From Sunxiuqinia elliptica (GTDB taxonomy: Bacteria; Bacteroidota; Bacteroidia; Bacteroidales; Prolixibacteraceae): DNA of 64,000 nt. The notes under the pieces were generated by a model. It saw only the letters and a program-made list of their open reading frames with translations, had not been told where the DNA came from and searched no databases. Positions 34,899 through 42,356 of this stretch are shown here, in pieces (position 1 is the first letter of the stretch; each line of letters starts with the position of its first letter). The DNA is taken from assembly GCF_900113005.1 (NCBI RefSeq), contig NZ_FONW01000002.1:124001-188000 (forward strand), given 5' to 3'. Both the position numbers and the translations under genes were made by a program.

Positions 34899-37457
34899 AT
34901 GACTATATCACCGTCAAAAATCATAAAATTTCCATCGAATAACGATATTTCTGAATTGGAGAGAAGAGACCAAAAAAGGTTTATTGCATTAAACTATAAA
35001 TTTATAAAATCCGCTAATAGTAAGTTTTTTGCCGTTTTTGCCCGTAAAGAAAAACTTTGTGCTTGGATTTATCAACTGGATGACACCGGTTCTTATCGTG
35101 AAAAATATAAGATTGATGAGTTTCCATTTGAGTTCGATTTACGAGATTTTAATAATATCGCAATCGATAATGAAGGAAAGCACATATATCTTGTCTCCAC
35201 CGAAGATGATAGAAGAACTGTTTACTGTTTTACTACTCGGTTTTGTTCTTCTGTTGAATATCGACAGCAGTGGTCTGTAAGCCTCCCTGATAAAATTGTA
35301 GACCCTGGTAATGCCCCATATCCTGTAATCTTAGTAGATAACAGAAAAAATATATTTGTCTCTGATGGAAATGGTAAAGTGTTCACGTTCAATCATCTTT
35401 TGCCTGAAAATCATACGGAGATATTGATGGAGCAATATGTTGATCGCGTGCATGATATGATCCTGGCTAAAGGGGGTAGCCTGTTGTTTGTTTTGGGATA
35501 CAAGGGGGAAATGATGAATGTTGGGACAATTGTATCGGTTGATTTAAGAACTATCCATATCAACTATGCCTTTCAAGCCAATATATTTCGTGATGGCTAT
35601 ACGATAGCCAATATGTTTTGTTCATCAACGAATCTTTTCTATCTGGACAATAAGGGGGTTCTACATCTTCATAATATAGATTCAGGGGTAGAGACGTTTA
35701 AAACAAAAGCTTTAGATGAACATATTGACCTGCTAAATACTGATTATGAAATTTTTTATAAGAACAAACACCTTTTTATTAGTCAGGATAGTCGAGTTTT
35801 CATATTTACTCTAAAAGGAGAATTAATTAGCGAAATCTTCATCAGGGGTTGGACTGGGTCAAAGGTTTTAGATTTTAGTAATGAGAAGGTTCTGTTTGTT
35901 CTGGACCGAATAGGAGTTCGCCATTATGATTTAGAATTAAATACCAAGGCGAAAAGTAGTTTGGATTATAAATTGACTAAGGACGAATTGGATTGTGAGG
36001 TATACGGTTTCCGGGACATAAGCTACTATCCTGATCAGGAGCAGCTGCACCTAATAAGCGATAGGAAGGAAATTATTATCGATATTGCTTCGGGCAAGTG
36101 GAAACAAGTAGAGAACGATGAGGCGTATGGCACAAAATATTTATCCAAGTATTTAACAAGGGATAAGTATCTGTTGGCGGAATTTGATGAGGAGCATGTT
36201 TTTATAAGAAATCTAATTAATGGATCAAACTTTGAGTTGGAGTTTGATTTTGATGTGGATGATAATGCTCATTCCGAATTTTTTGTTCCTTATTTCTCAC
36301 CCGATCAAAGATTCTTTGGCTTATTTATCGACAATCATATAAAAATATTTGACCTGGAAAGGAGGCAGCAACTGGAGGATAGCGCTACTCCTGTTTATGT
36401 TAGGAATGATACTTTATCATTATCGCCTTGCAGGTCTATTGCTGCTTGTCATAGGATCGAATCTAACAGTTTAAAGCTCTTTGTGTGGGATTTAAGCAAT
36501 GGGCAAGTTCTTTTTTCAAAAAACTATTCGGAGTTCAAAGAGCATGATATGGAAGGATGTGTTCATGCTTTTAGCCCATGTGGTAAATATGTGCTTGTTG
36601 TTTTGGCAGATTCAATCTATCAGTATGATTTGAAAGGGGATTTGATTCTCAAGCGTAAAAATACAGGAAATAAGGGTAGCTCTACTTCCGGAAGTATCTA
36701 TTTCATTTCGGAGGATGGCTATTTTGTAACAGGTGCCTATGAATCACAGGTTTGGCATGTTGATAAAGAAGAACCGTTGTTTAATATGCAGCAGGACTAT
36801 ACCTATCAAAAGATGATTCGATTGAATAATAACAGATTCGTTTTTTGGGATAAACACGACATAAGCGTCATCAGTACTTCAGTGAATACGACTCCTGCTT
36901 TTGGCTCAAATGAGGCTACTCCGGATTGGCATAACCGAAATGCAATTAAGCAGGCCAATGAACTAGAAGTGACGTATATCCGGAAAGAAGTGCTTGACAG
37001 ACAGCAGGAGCGGGAAGTTGCGCAAAGAAGGGGCTTAGAAGAGGAAAGGCTAGAAAGCAGAAGAGCAGAAGAAAAACGGGAAGAGGAGAGAGCACGTGCA
37101 GCTTATAGGAGAGAAGAAGAGGAGCGGGAGGAAGAGCAAAGAAGGCAAAGAGAAAGAGAGGAAGCTGAAGCGAGAAGAAGGGAAGAGGAGGAAGAAGCCG
37201 AGAGGTTACGCAAGGAAAGAGAAGAACGAGAAAGAACATACACTCTGGAAGAAATTTGGAGTCAATCAGCCGGAAGTGTTAGAATGAACGCGTTATATGC
37301 TTGTTATTATCATCAAGCAGATGGTCGATGTAGCTATCGGGAACAAGATGATTGGTGTACGGCTAATGGTGACCATTCTTATAGTACCTGTTGGGATACC
37401 GATAGCCTAGATTACTGCATTAAATCAGAAATTGGAGATAAGCCAAGACAGTACTAA
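34899..37457 (+). CDS. WD40-like propeller protein with long charged helix and cysteine-spaced tail
   Basis: The 852-residue protein has no signal peptide. Residues 1-~690 are beta-rich and carry degenerate WD40-like repeats (FSPDQRFFGLFIDNHIKIFDL, LKLFVWDLSNGQVLF, FSPCGKYVLVV-SIYQYDLKG, SQVWHVDKEEPLF). Residues 691-779 are almost only Arg and Glu, a probable single alpha helix of ~13 nm or a coiled coil. Residues 780-852 form a compact tail with five Cys at 802, 811, 820, 831 and 840, mostly CX8C spaced. No enzyme motif is visible. I do not recognise the family. It follows the SH3b membrane protein and may be its cytoplasmic partner. Heavy use of AGA/AGG for Arg differs from neighbouring genes. 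Confidence 0.72.
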   Translation: MTISPSKIIKFPSNNDISELERRDQKRFIALNYKFIKSANSKFFAVFARKEKLCAWIYQLDDTGSYREKYKIDEFPFEFDLRDFNNIAIDNEGKHIYLVSTEDDRRTVYCFTTRFCSSVEYRQQWSVSLPDKIVDPGNAPYPVILVDNRKNIFVSDGNGKVFTFNHLLPENHTEILMEQYVDRVHDMILAKGGSLLFVLGYKGEMMNVGTIVSVDLRTIHINYAFQANIFRDGYTIANMFCSSTNLFYLDNKGVLHLHNIDSGVETFKTKALDEHIDLLNTDYEIFYKNKHLFISQDSRVFIFTLKGELISEIFIRGWTGSKVLDFSNEKVLFVLDRIGVRHYDLELNTKAKSSLDYKLTKDELDCEVYGFRDISYYPDQEQLHLISDRKEIIIDIASGKWKQVENDEAYGTKYLSKYLTRDKYLLAEFDEEHVFIRNLINGSNFELEFDFDVDDNAHSEFFVPYFSPDQRFFGLFIDNHIKIFDLERRQQLEDSATPVYVRNDTLSLSPCRSIAACHRIESNSLKLFVWDLSNGQVLFSKNYSEFKEHDMEGCVHAFSPCGKYVLVVLADSIYQYDLKGDLILKRKNTGNKGSSTSGSIYFISEDGYFVTGAYESQVWHVDKEEPLFNMQQDYTYQKMIRLNNNRFVFWDKHDISVISTSVNTTPAFGSNEATPDWHNRNAIKQANELEVTYIRKEVLDRQQEREVAQRRGLEEERLESRRAEEKREEERARAAYRREEEEREEEQRRQREREEAEARRREEEEEAERLRKEREERERTYTLEEIWSQSAGSVRMNALYACYYHQADGRCSYREQDDWCTANGDHSYSTCWDTDSLDYCIKSEIGDKPRQY

Positions 37458-37476
37458 CATAAACACCCCACGCGGC

Positions 37477-37502
37477 AGTGCAGAAAATGGAGCCGTTGCA
37501 CT
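37477..37502 (+). repeat. Short hairpin after the propeller gene
   Basis: AGTGCA (37477-37482) and TGCACT (37497-37502) can pair around a 14-base loop, starting 20 bases after the stop codon. It stands directly before a larger hairpin and may belong to the same 3' RNA structure. Confidence 0.35.
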
Positions 37503-37507
37503 AAAAA

Positions 37508-37554
37508 CCATTCAGAAATGGGAGAAAACCTGGGTTGAGCCCATTTCTGAATGG
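37508..37554 (+). repeat. 15-bp perfect inverted repeat after the propeller gene
   Basis: CCATTCAGAAATGGG (37508-37522) and CCCATTTCTGAATGG (37540-37554) form a perfect 15-bp stem with a 17-base loop. No T-run follows, so it is not a standard intrinsic terminator. It may be a factor-dependent terminator, a structured 3' element or the remnant of a mobile repeat. Confidence 0.6.
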
Positions 37555-37761
37555 GTTGATCACTTTCCTGGCTGGTAATTTTCATTTCCGGGCGGTTGGG
37601 GCTTAATTCGGTGTGGTTTGATTGCAGTTTTAGCTGGTAGGTGGTAATTCTGTCTGGTAGGATTCAACCCCGCTTGATCTTGTTTTAATAAAGGAGGCTG
37701 GTATCAACTTTAGCCTTTCCGCCAAATGTTACTGTCATTTCCACCAAAAGGCTTTTGAATG
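37555..37761. other. Remaining intergenic sequence, no gene seen
   Basis: This stretch contains repeated CTGGTA(G) words but no coding frame or recognisable RNA gene. It is less AT-rich than the island before it. Confidence 0.5.
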
Positions 37762-37769
37762 TAATTTTG
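37762..37769 (+). promoter_or_regulatory. -7 element for barrel/LVIVD operon
   Basis: TAATTTTG matches TAnnTTTG. It lies 111 bases before the ATG at 37881 and just after the earliest in-frame ATG (37755), which argues for the downstream start. No clear -33 TTTG is present. Confidence 0.45.
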
Positions 37770-37880
37770 TACGCTTCCTGTACCTGGTTTCTTGTTGTAT
37801 GTACCAGAAAAAGAATCTTCTCACGCAACCTTTTTTTGCCAACAAACATCTTAAAGGCAAACAAACACCAAAATAAACTT

Positions 37881-38630
37881 ATGAAACAATTAGTCTGTTT
37901 GCTTGCTTTTTTATTGGCAATGGGTGCGGCTCAAGCTCAAAAAAAAGAAGTGATCTACCTCAAAAATGGGACGGTTCTGAAAGGACAACAAATCCCGGTT
38001 GATGATGAAAAAGTGGTTATTCGCTCGGGCAAGGATACCTGGGTTTTTCAGACCTCAGAAATTGACTCTGTAGGTACAAAATTCTCCTCTGCGATTTTAA
38101 GCGGTCAGAAAGCTTACTTCATCAAAACGACCGGCGGTTTGCTTATCGGTAGTTCTTCCAACGATAAATCAAAGCCCTTTTCATTCGACGCATCTTTCAA
38201 CTTAAAAGTTTTGCCGAACTGGTATGCAGGCGTGGGTACTGGTGTCGATTTTCTGGAGGAGTCGTACTTGCCTGTTTTTGGGAACCTGGAGTACCATTTT
38301 CGTGAGTCGATGTTTACGCCTTTTGTCGGACTTAAAGCTGGTTATCTTTTGCCTCTTGATGATAATATAATGGTGGGCTCCAATCATTACTATGATATTA
38401 TTGTGCCATGGTCAAGCTCTTATTATGCCACCCAAAAGTTGGATTGTAAAGGTGGATTTATGCTTAGTCCTAGCTTTGGCATGGTGAATCAGCTTAATGA
38501 AAACCTGGCCTTGATGATGTCATTTGGCTATCGTTTTCACCAAGTGAGTTTTGAGGGTGGAAAAGACGAGTATAAGTTGGAGCGTGAGTATAATCGCCTG
38601 ACGATACGGATAGGTATTCTGTTTAACTAG
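37881..38630 (+). CDS. Exported outer-membrane beta-barrel protein
   Basis: The ATG at 37881 gives a clean signal peptide (MKQLVCLLAFLLAMGAAQAQ). A longer frame from 37755 overlaps the promoter. The 249-residue product starts with a ~55-residue soluble module (EVIYLKNGTVLKGQQIPVDDEKVVIRSG) and continues as an amphipathic barrel (WYAGVGTGVDFLEESYLPVFGNLEYHF, TPFVGLKAGYLLPL, RLTIRIGILFN). The specific function is unknown. The LVIVD lipoprotein gene starts 13 bases after its stop, so the two form an operon. Confidence 0.75.
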   Translation: MKQLVCLLAFLLAMGAAQAQKKEVIYLKNGTVLKGQQIPVDDEKVVIRSGKDTWVFQTSEIDSVGTKFSSAILSGQKAYFIKTTGGLLIGSSSNDKSKPFSFDASFNLKVLPNWYAGVGTGVDFLEESYLPVFGNLEYHFRESMFTPFVGLKAGYLLPLDDNIMVGSNHYYDIIVPWSSSYYATQKLDCKGGFMLSPSFGMVNQLNENLALMMSFGYRFHQVSFEGGKDEYKLEREYNRLTIRIGILFN

Positions 38631-38643
38631 TAAATTGATAGAA

Positions 38644-39936
38644 ATGAATGCAAAATGGATATACAGTTGCCTGTTGTTTGTTGCGGTAGTATTTGCAGGC
38701 TGCGAAGATAAAATTGTTGAAACTTATTTGGGAAACTCGCCGGTTTACATGAGTTATGAAGACTTGCGCAATGCGGTAAAAATGGAAAGCGCCCGGGATA
38801 TTGAAAACCCAGGGAAGATCTATTTTAAAGACAACTACATCTTCATTAACGAGGTGATGAAAGGAGTTCACGTGGTTGATGTGTCAGACCCTGCAAGTCC
38901 AAATTCGATTGGATTTATTGCAATTCCCGGAAATGTGGACATTGCAATTAAAGAGAATGTTTTGTATGCCGATAGTTATATTGATTTGGTTGCTGTGGAT
39001 GTGTCTGATTTAGCTTCGGTGAAGGAAGTGGGACGCGTGGAAGATATTTTCCCCTACATGCTGCCTGAGTACGATCCGGAATACCGTCTGGGAGAAGTGG
39101 ATGATGAATTGGGCGTTGTTGTAGATTGGGACATAAAGAAAGTCAAGCGCGAAATTGAGCGCAACTATTATCCCATTTATTATTACGATAGTTTCTCTGA
39201 TCGTTTGGAAACAGGCGGCAGCTTTTTGACGAACTCTGGTGTTGGCGGAGGCAGTGGAACCACCTTTGGCGTTGGAGGATCAATGGCGCGCTTTGGCCTG
39301 TACAAGGATTTTCTTTATACGGTGGATAATAGTACCCTGTACACGTTCCGGATTACCGACCTGGAGAATCCGCTGGAATTAGGCTCGAGCAACATTGGGT
39401 GGAATGTTGAAACAATGTTTATTTATAATGATCATTTGTTTTTTGGAACAACCACAGGCATGTTAATATACAGCTTGGAAATTGAGCAGAGCCCCAAATA
39501 TATTAATCGATATCAACATATTACAAGTTGTGATCCGGTAGTCGTGCAGGATGACCTAGCCTATGTTACGCTGCATGATGGCGGTGGCTGTGGACGATCA
39601 GTCAACCGGCTCGATGTTATTGAGATGAATGATGACTATTCGCAGTTGACACCCATTGCAAGTTATTCGATGGCCAATCCTCACGGCTTGGGGATCGACG
39701 ACGATGTCCTGTTTATTTGTGATGGAGATGCTGGCTTAAAAGTTTTTGATGCATCGGATCCTTTACAAATTGGCTCTCATTTGTTGGCCGAGTTTGAGGA
39801 TATCAACACCTATGATGTAATTCCCTTGAATAATTACCTGTTTATGGTTGGTGACGGAGGATTTTACTTGTATGATTATTCCGACCTTCAGGATATTCAA
39901 TTGATTGCGACAATTCCCGTTTCAACCACAGATTAA
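38644..39936 (+). CDS. LVIVD-repeat beta-propeller lipoprotein
   Basis: The ATG at 38644 is preferred over the TTG at 38635. The 430-residue product has a lipobox at VVFAGC and then repeated propeller units of the LVIVD type: GVHVVDVSDPASPNSIGFIAIPGN, LVAVDVSDLASVKEVGRV, LYTFRITDLENPLELGSS, GLKVFDASDPLQIGSHL and FYLYDYSDLQDIQLIATI. These blades usually form a surface or periplasmic propeller used for binding. A Gly/Ser-rich loop (~residues 200-220) interrupts the repeats. No catalytic residues are recognisable. It is co-transcribed with the barrel gene upstream and followed by a strong terminator. Confidence 0.85.
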   Translation: MNAKWIYSCLLFVAVVFAGCEDKIVETYLGNSPVYMSYEDLRNAVKMESARDIENPGKIYFKDNYIFINEVMKGVHVVDVSDPASPNSIGFIAIPGNVDIAIKENVLYADSYIDLVAVDVSDLASVKEVGRVEDIFPYMLPEYDPEYRLGEVDDELGVVVDWDIKKVKREIERNYYPIYYYDSFSDRLETGGSFLTNSGVGGGSGTTFGVGGSMARFGLYKDFLYTVDNSTLYTFRITDLENPLELGSSNIGWNVETMFIYNDHLFFGTTTGMLIYSLEIEQSPKYINRYQHITSCDPVVVQDDLAYVTLHDGGGCGRSVNRLDVIEMNDDYSQLTPIASYSMANPHGLGIDDDVLFICDGDAGLKVFDASDPLQIGSHLLAEFEDINTYDVIPLNNYLFMVGDGGFYLYDYSDLQDIQLIATIPVSTTD

Positions 39937-39954
39937 TAGATCTGTTAATTCAAC

Positions 39955-39988
39955 AAAAAAATCCGGCTACAATTAGCCGGATTTTTTC
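39955..39988. terminator. Bidirectional terminator between LVIVD gene and GH130 operon
   Basis: ATCCGGCTA (39961-39969) and TAGCCGGAT (39974-39982) form a perfect stem with a 4-base loop, flanked by an A-run on the left and a T-run on the right. It can therefore stop transcripts from both sides. Confidence 0.92.
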
Positions 39989-40029
39989 ATTGCTCCATTC
40001 ACGATGTGATTGGAGTGACTGTTTAATAA

Positions 40030-40998
40030 TTATAACGAGTTATTCTTGATGAAATCGATGATTTCTTGTTGATAACCAAAAGCCATTCCCACAACGGTGT
40101 CAGCAGCGCCGTAATAAACAGCAATTTTCTCGCCATCGTTTAAAGCAGCACATGGGAAAACCACGTTAGGCACATCGCCAGCCAATTCGTAAGGCGCAGC
40201 AGGAGCCAACAGGTAAGGTTGTGTCCGGTAAAGTACTTTGGATGGATCTTCCAAGTCAAGTAAAGCTGCTCCCATTGAATAACGGAATCCGTTGCAGGTG
40301 TTGATTACTCCGTGGTAGAACTCCAACCAGCCTTCTTCGGTTTTAATTGGTACTGATCCAGCTCCAATTTTAGTACACTGCCAAGCACTGTTTTCAAAAG
40401 GGCTAACTTTCATCACACAGCGGTGCTCGCCCCAGTATTTCATATCCGGGCTGTAGCTGATGTAGATGTCTCCAAAAGGCGTGTGTCCGTTATCACTTGG
40501 GCGGCTCAGCATGGCGTAGCGACCATTGATTTTTTCAGGGAAAAGCACGCCGTTGCGGTTGAAAGGCAAGAAGGCATTTTCGCACTGGTGGAATGTTTTA
40601 AAATCGAAGGTGTAAGCGATTCCGATTGTTGGTCCGTGGTAGCCATTACACCAAGTTACCCAATAACGATCTTCGATAAAAACGACCCGTGGATCGTATT
40701 TGTAATCGGAGTCAATCATTTTTGTGTTTCCAGCAACCATTTCAATGGGTTCGTGGTTGATGTCCCAGTTGATACCGTCTTTACTGAATCCAGCAAAAAT
40801 GTTCATCTGAACCGCTTTGTTGTCGCAACGAAAAACGCCGGCAAAGCCATCTTCAAAAGGAACAACGGCACTGTTGAAAATACTGTTTGAGCTTGGAATG
40901 TGGTAACGTCCAATAACTGGATTTGCAGAATATCTCCACATGACCTCGGTTGAACCCTCTGGTCTGTTTTCCCATGGAATTGCAGGTTGTGTAGTCAT
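40030..40998 (-). CDS. GH130-family mannoside phosphorylase or mannosidase
   Basis: The 322-residue cytoplasmic protein is a five-bladed propeller of family GH130. The N-terminal block has [23 protein letters not shown] and [18 protein letters not shown], with the catalytic Asp in the DPR motif. Later blocks are [21 protein letters not shown] and [22 protein letters not shown]130 enzymes cleave beta-mannosides, usually by phosphorolysis to mannose-1-phosphate. The operon order GH92, MFS, GH130 resembles loci for host N-glycan use, where GH130 acts on Man-beta-1,4-GlcNAc. That substrate is an inference. It is the last gene of the operon, 35 bases after the MFS gene. Confidence 0.9.
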   Translation of the reverse strand: MTTQPAIPWENRPEGSTEVMWRYSANPVIGRYHIPSSNSIFNSAVVPFEDGFAGVFRCDNKAVQMNIFAGFSKDGINWDINHEPIEMVAGNTKMIDSDYKYDPRVVFIEDRYWVTWCNGYHGPTIGIAYTFDFKTFHQCENAFLPFNRNGVLFPEKINGRYAMLSRPSDNGHTPFGDIYISYSPDMKYWGEHRCVMKVSPFENSAWQCTKIGAGSVPIKTEEGWLEFYHGVINTCNGFRYSMGAALLDLEDPSKVLYRTQPYLLAPAAPYELAGDVPNVVFPCAALNDGEKIAVYYGAADTVVGMAFGYQQEIIDFIKNNSL

Positions 40999-41033
40999 TG
41001 TCTTGTATTTTTTTGAATGATTAAAGTTATGCT

Positions 41034-42332
41034 TTATTTTTCGATCTCTTTGGTTTCCGATTCTTTGTTGTCGGGATGAGTAAAAGGTACAAACTTGGCA
41101 GCAAAGAACGATGGAATCATGGCTACCAAAACAAATAAGAAGAAAGATTTATAGCCGATTGAATCGCTTAAGAAGCCACTAAGCATACCCGGCAGCATGA
41201 ATCCTAGGTTCATAATACCCGAAGCAAAGGCGTAGTGAGCCATTTTATATTTTCCCGGAGCCACTTGTTGCATCATAAATAAGGTTAGTCCTACAAAGCC
41301 AAAGCCGTAGGCAAAATACTCAACAACAACGGCAGAGCCTATTAAATAGATGTTTGATGGACGAAAAACAGCCAGTAAGGCATATACGATAAACTGGAAG
41401 TTAAAGATGCAGATTAAGGAGAAGATTGACTTGCGCAACCCTTTGCCGGCAATAAAATAACCAGCAAGTAAAGACCCCAAAACAAAAGCTCCTGATCCAA
41501 ATACACCATACAAAAGCCCAATTTCCGAAGTACTCAGTCCAAGCCCTCCGTCAGCAACTGCAGCTTTGAAAAACAGTGGAGCGATTTTCACGGCAAAGCC
41601 TTCGGCAAAGCGATAGATGATGATGAAGCCGATGTACCAGCCAATGTATTTCTTTTGGAAAAATGTTCTTAATACATCCCACAAGATTTGAAATCCTTCT
41701 TTCAGTGAATGTACTTCACCTGTGGCTGCTCCTCCGGATGGCAACATCCGTGTATGGTAAAAGGAAAGCAATAGCATGGTTGCTCCATAAACGATCATAA
41801 TGATCATCCAGCCATGGAAAGCTCCTATTGTATTTTCAAGAACTCCGGCTAGATAAACCAGTCCCCCCGCTGTTAACACTTTGGCGATATTAAAGGCAGC
41901 CCCCTGCCAGCCAATATACCTCGCTTGGTCTTGGGAGGAAAGGACATTCATGTACACTCCGTCCGTTGCAATATCATGAGTGGATCCACTTAAGGCAACA
42001 ATAGCCAAGAGGGCCACGGAGTAGGCAAAAAAGTCATTTAACTGTAATGAAAAGGCCACCATGGCAAACGTAACACCGGTTACAAACTGGGTTGCTACCA
42101 CAAAGTGTTTCTTTGTTTTGAACATCTCCAGCACCGGGCTCCATAAAAATTTAAGCGTGTATGGGAGAAGGAGTAGTGAGGTCCAAAACGCAATCATGGA
42201 GTCACTAATCCCCAGACTTTCATACATCAATGGTGATGCTTGATTAATGGCAGCATAGGGAAGTCCCATGCCAAAATAAACAGTGGGAATCCAAGCCGCA
42301 GGGTGGATTTTTTTTAGTTGATTAAAACGCAT
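41034..42332 (-). CDS. MFS transporter, probable mannoside importer
   Basis: The 432-residue protein has about 12 membrane helices (for example [25 protein letters not shown] and [21 protein letters not shown]). It shows AmpG-like MFS features early on ([30 protein letters not shown]) and the loop motif [13 protein letters not shown]. It sits between GH92 and GH130 genes on the same strand with 24 and 35 base gaps. It therefore probably brings disaccharides released outside by GH92 into the cytoplasm for GH130. Substrate assignment is by context only. Confidence 0.88.
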   Translation of the reverse strand: MRFNQLKKIHPAAWIPTVYFGMGLPYAAINQASPLMYESLGISDSMIAFWTSLLLLPYTLKFLWSPVLEMFKTKKHFVVATQFVTGVTFAMVAFSLQLNDFFAYSVALLAIVALSGSTHDIATDGVYMNVLSSQDQARYIGWQGAAFNIAKVLTAGGLVYLAGVLENTIGAFHGWMIIMIVYGATMLLLSFYHTRMLPSGGAATGEVHSLKEGFQILWDVLRTFFQKKYIGWYIGFIIIYRFAEGFAVKIAPLFFKAAVADGGLGLSTSEIGLLYGVFGSGAFVLGSLLAGYFIAGKGLRKSIFSLICIFNFQFIVYALLAVFRPSNIYLIGSAVVVEYFAYGFGFVGLTLFMMQQVAPGKYKMAHYAFASGIMNLGFMLPGMLSGFLSDSIGYKSFFLFVLVAMIPSFFAAKFVPFTHPDNKESETKEIEK

Positions 42333-42356
42333 GTTCGTTGGTATTTTTGTGTTTTT

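Noticed and set aside
33075-37457. Known anti-phage system
   Set aside because: No nuclease, NTPase, toxin, protease or nucleotide cyclase motif is visible in either protein, so a defence label would be a guess.
37658-37676. tRNA-like GATTCAACCCCGC segment
   Set aside because: No acceptor, D or anticodon arms can be built around it.
37458-37880. Insertion-sequence remnant
   Set aside because: Inverted repeats are present, but there is no transposase fragment and no flanking target duplication that I can see.
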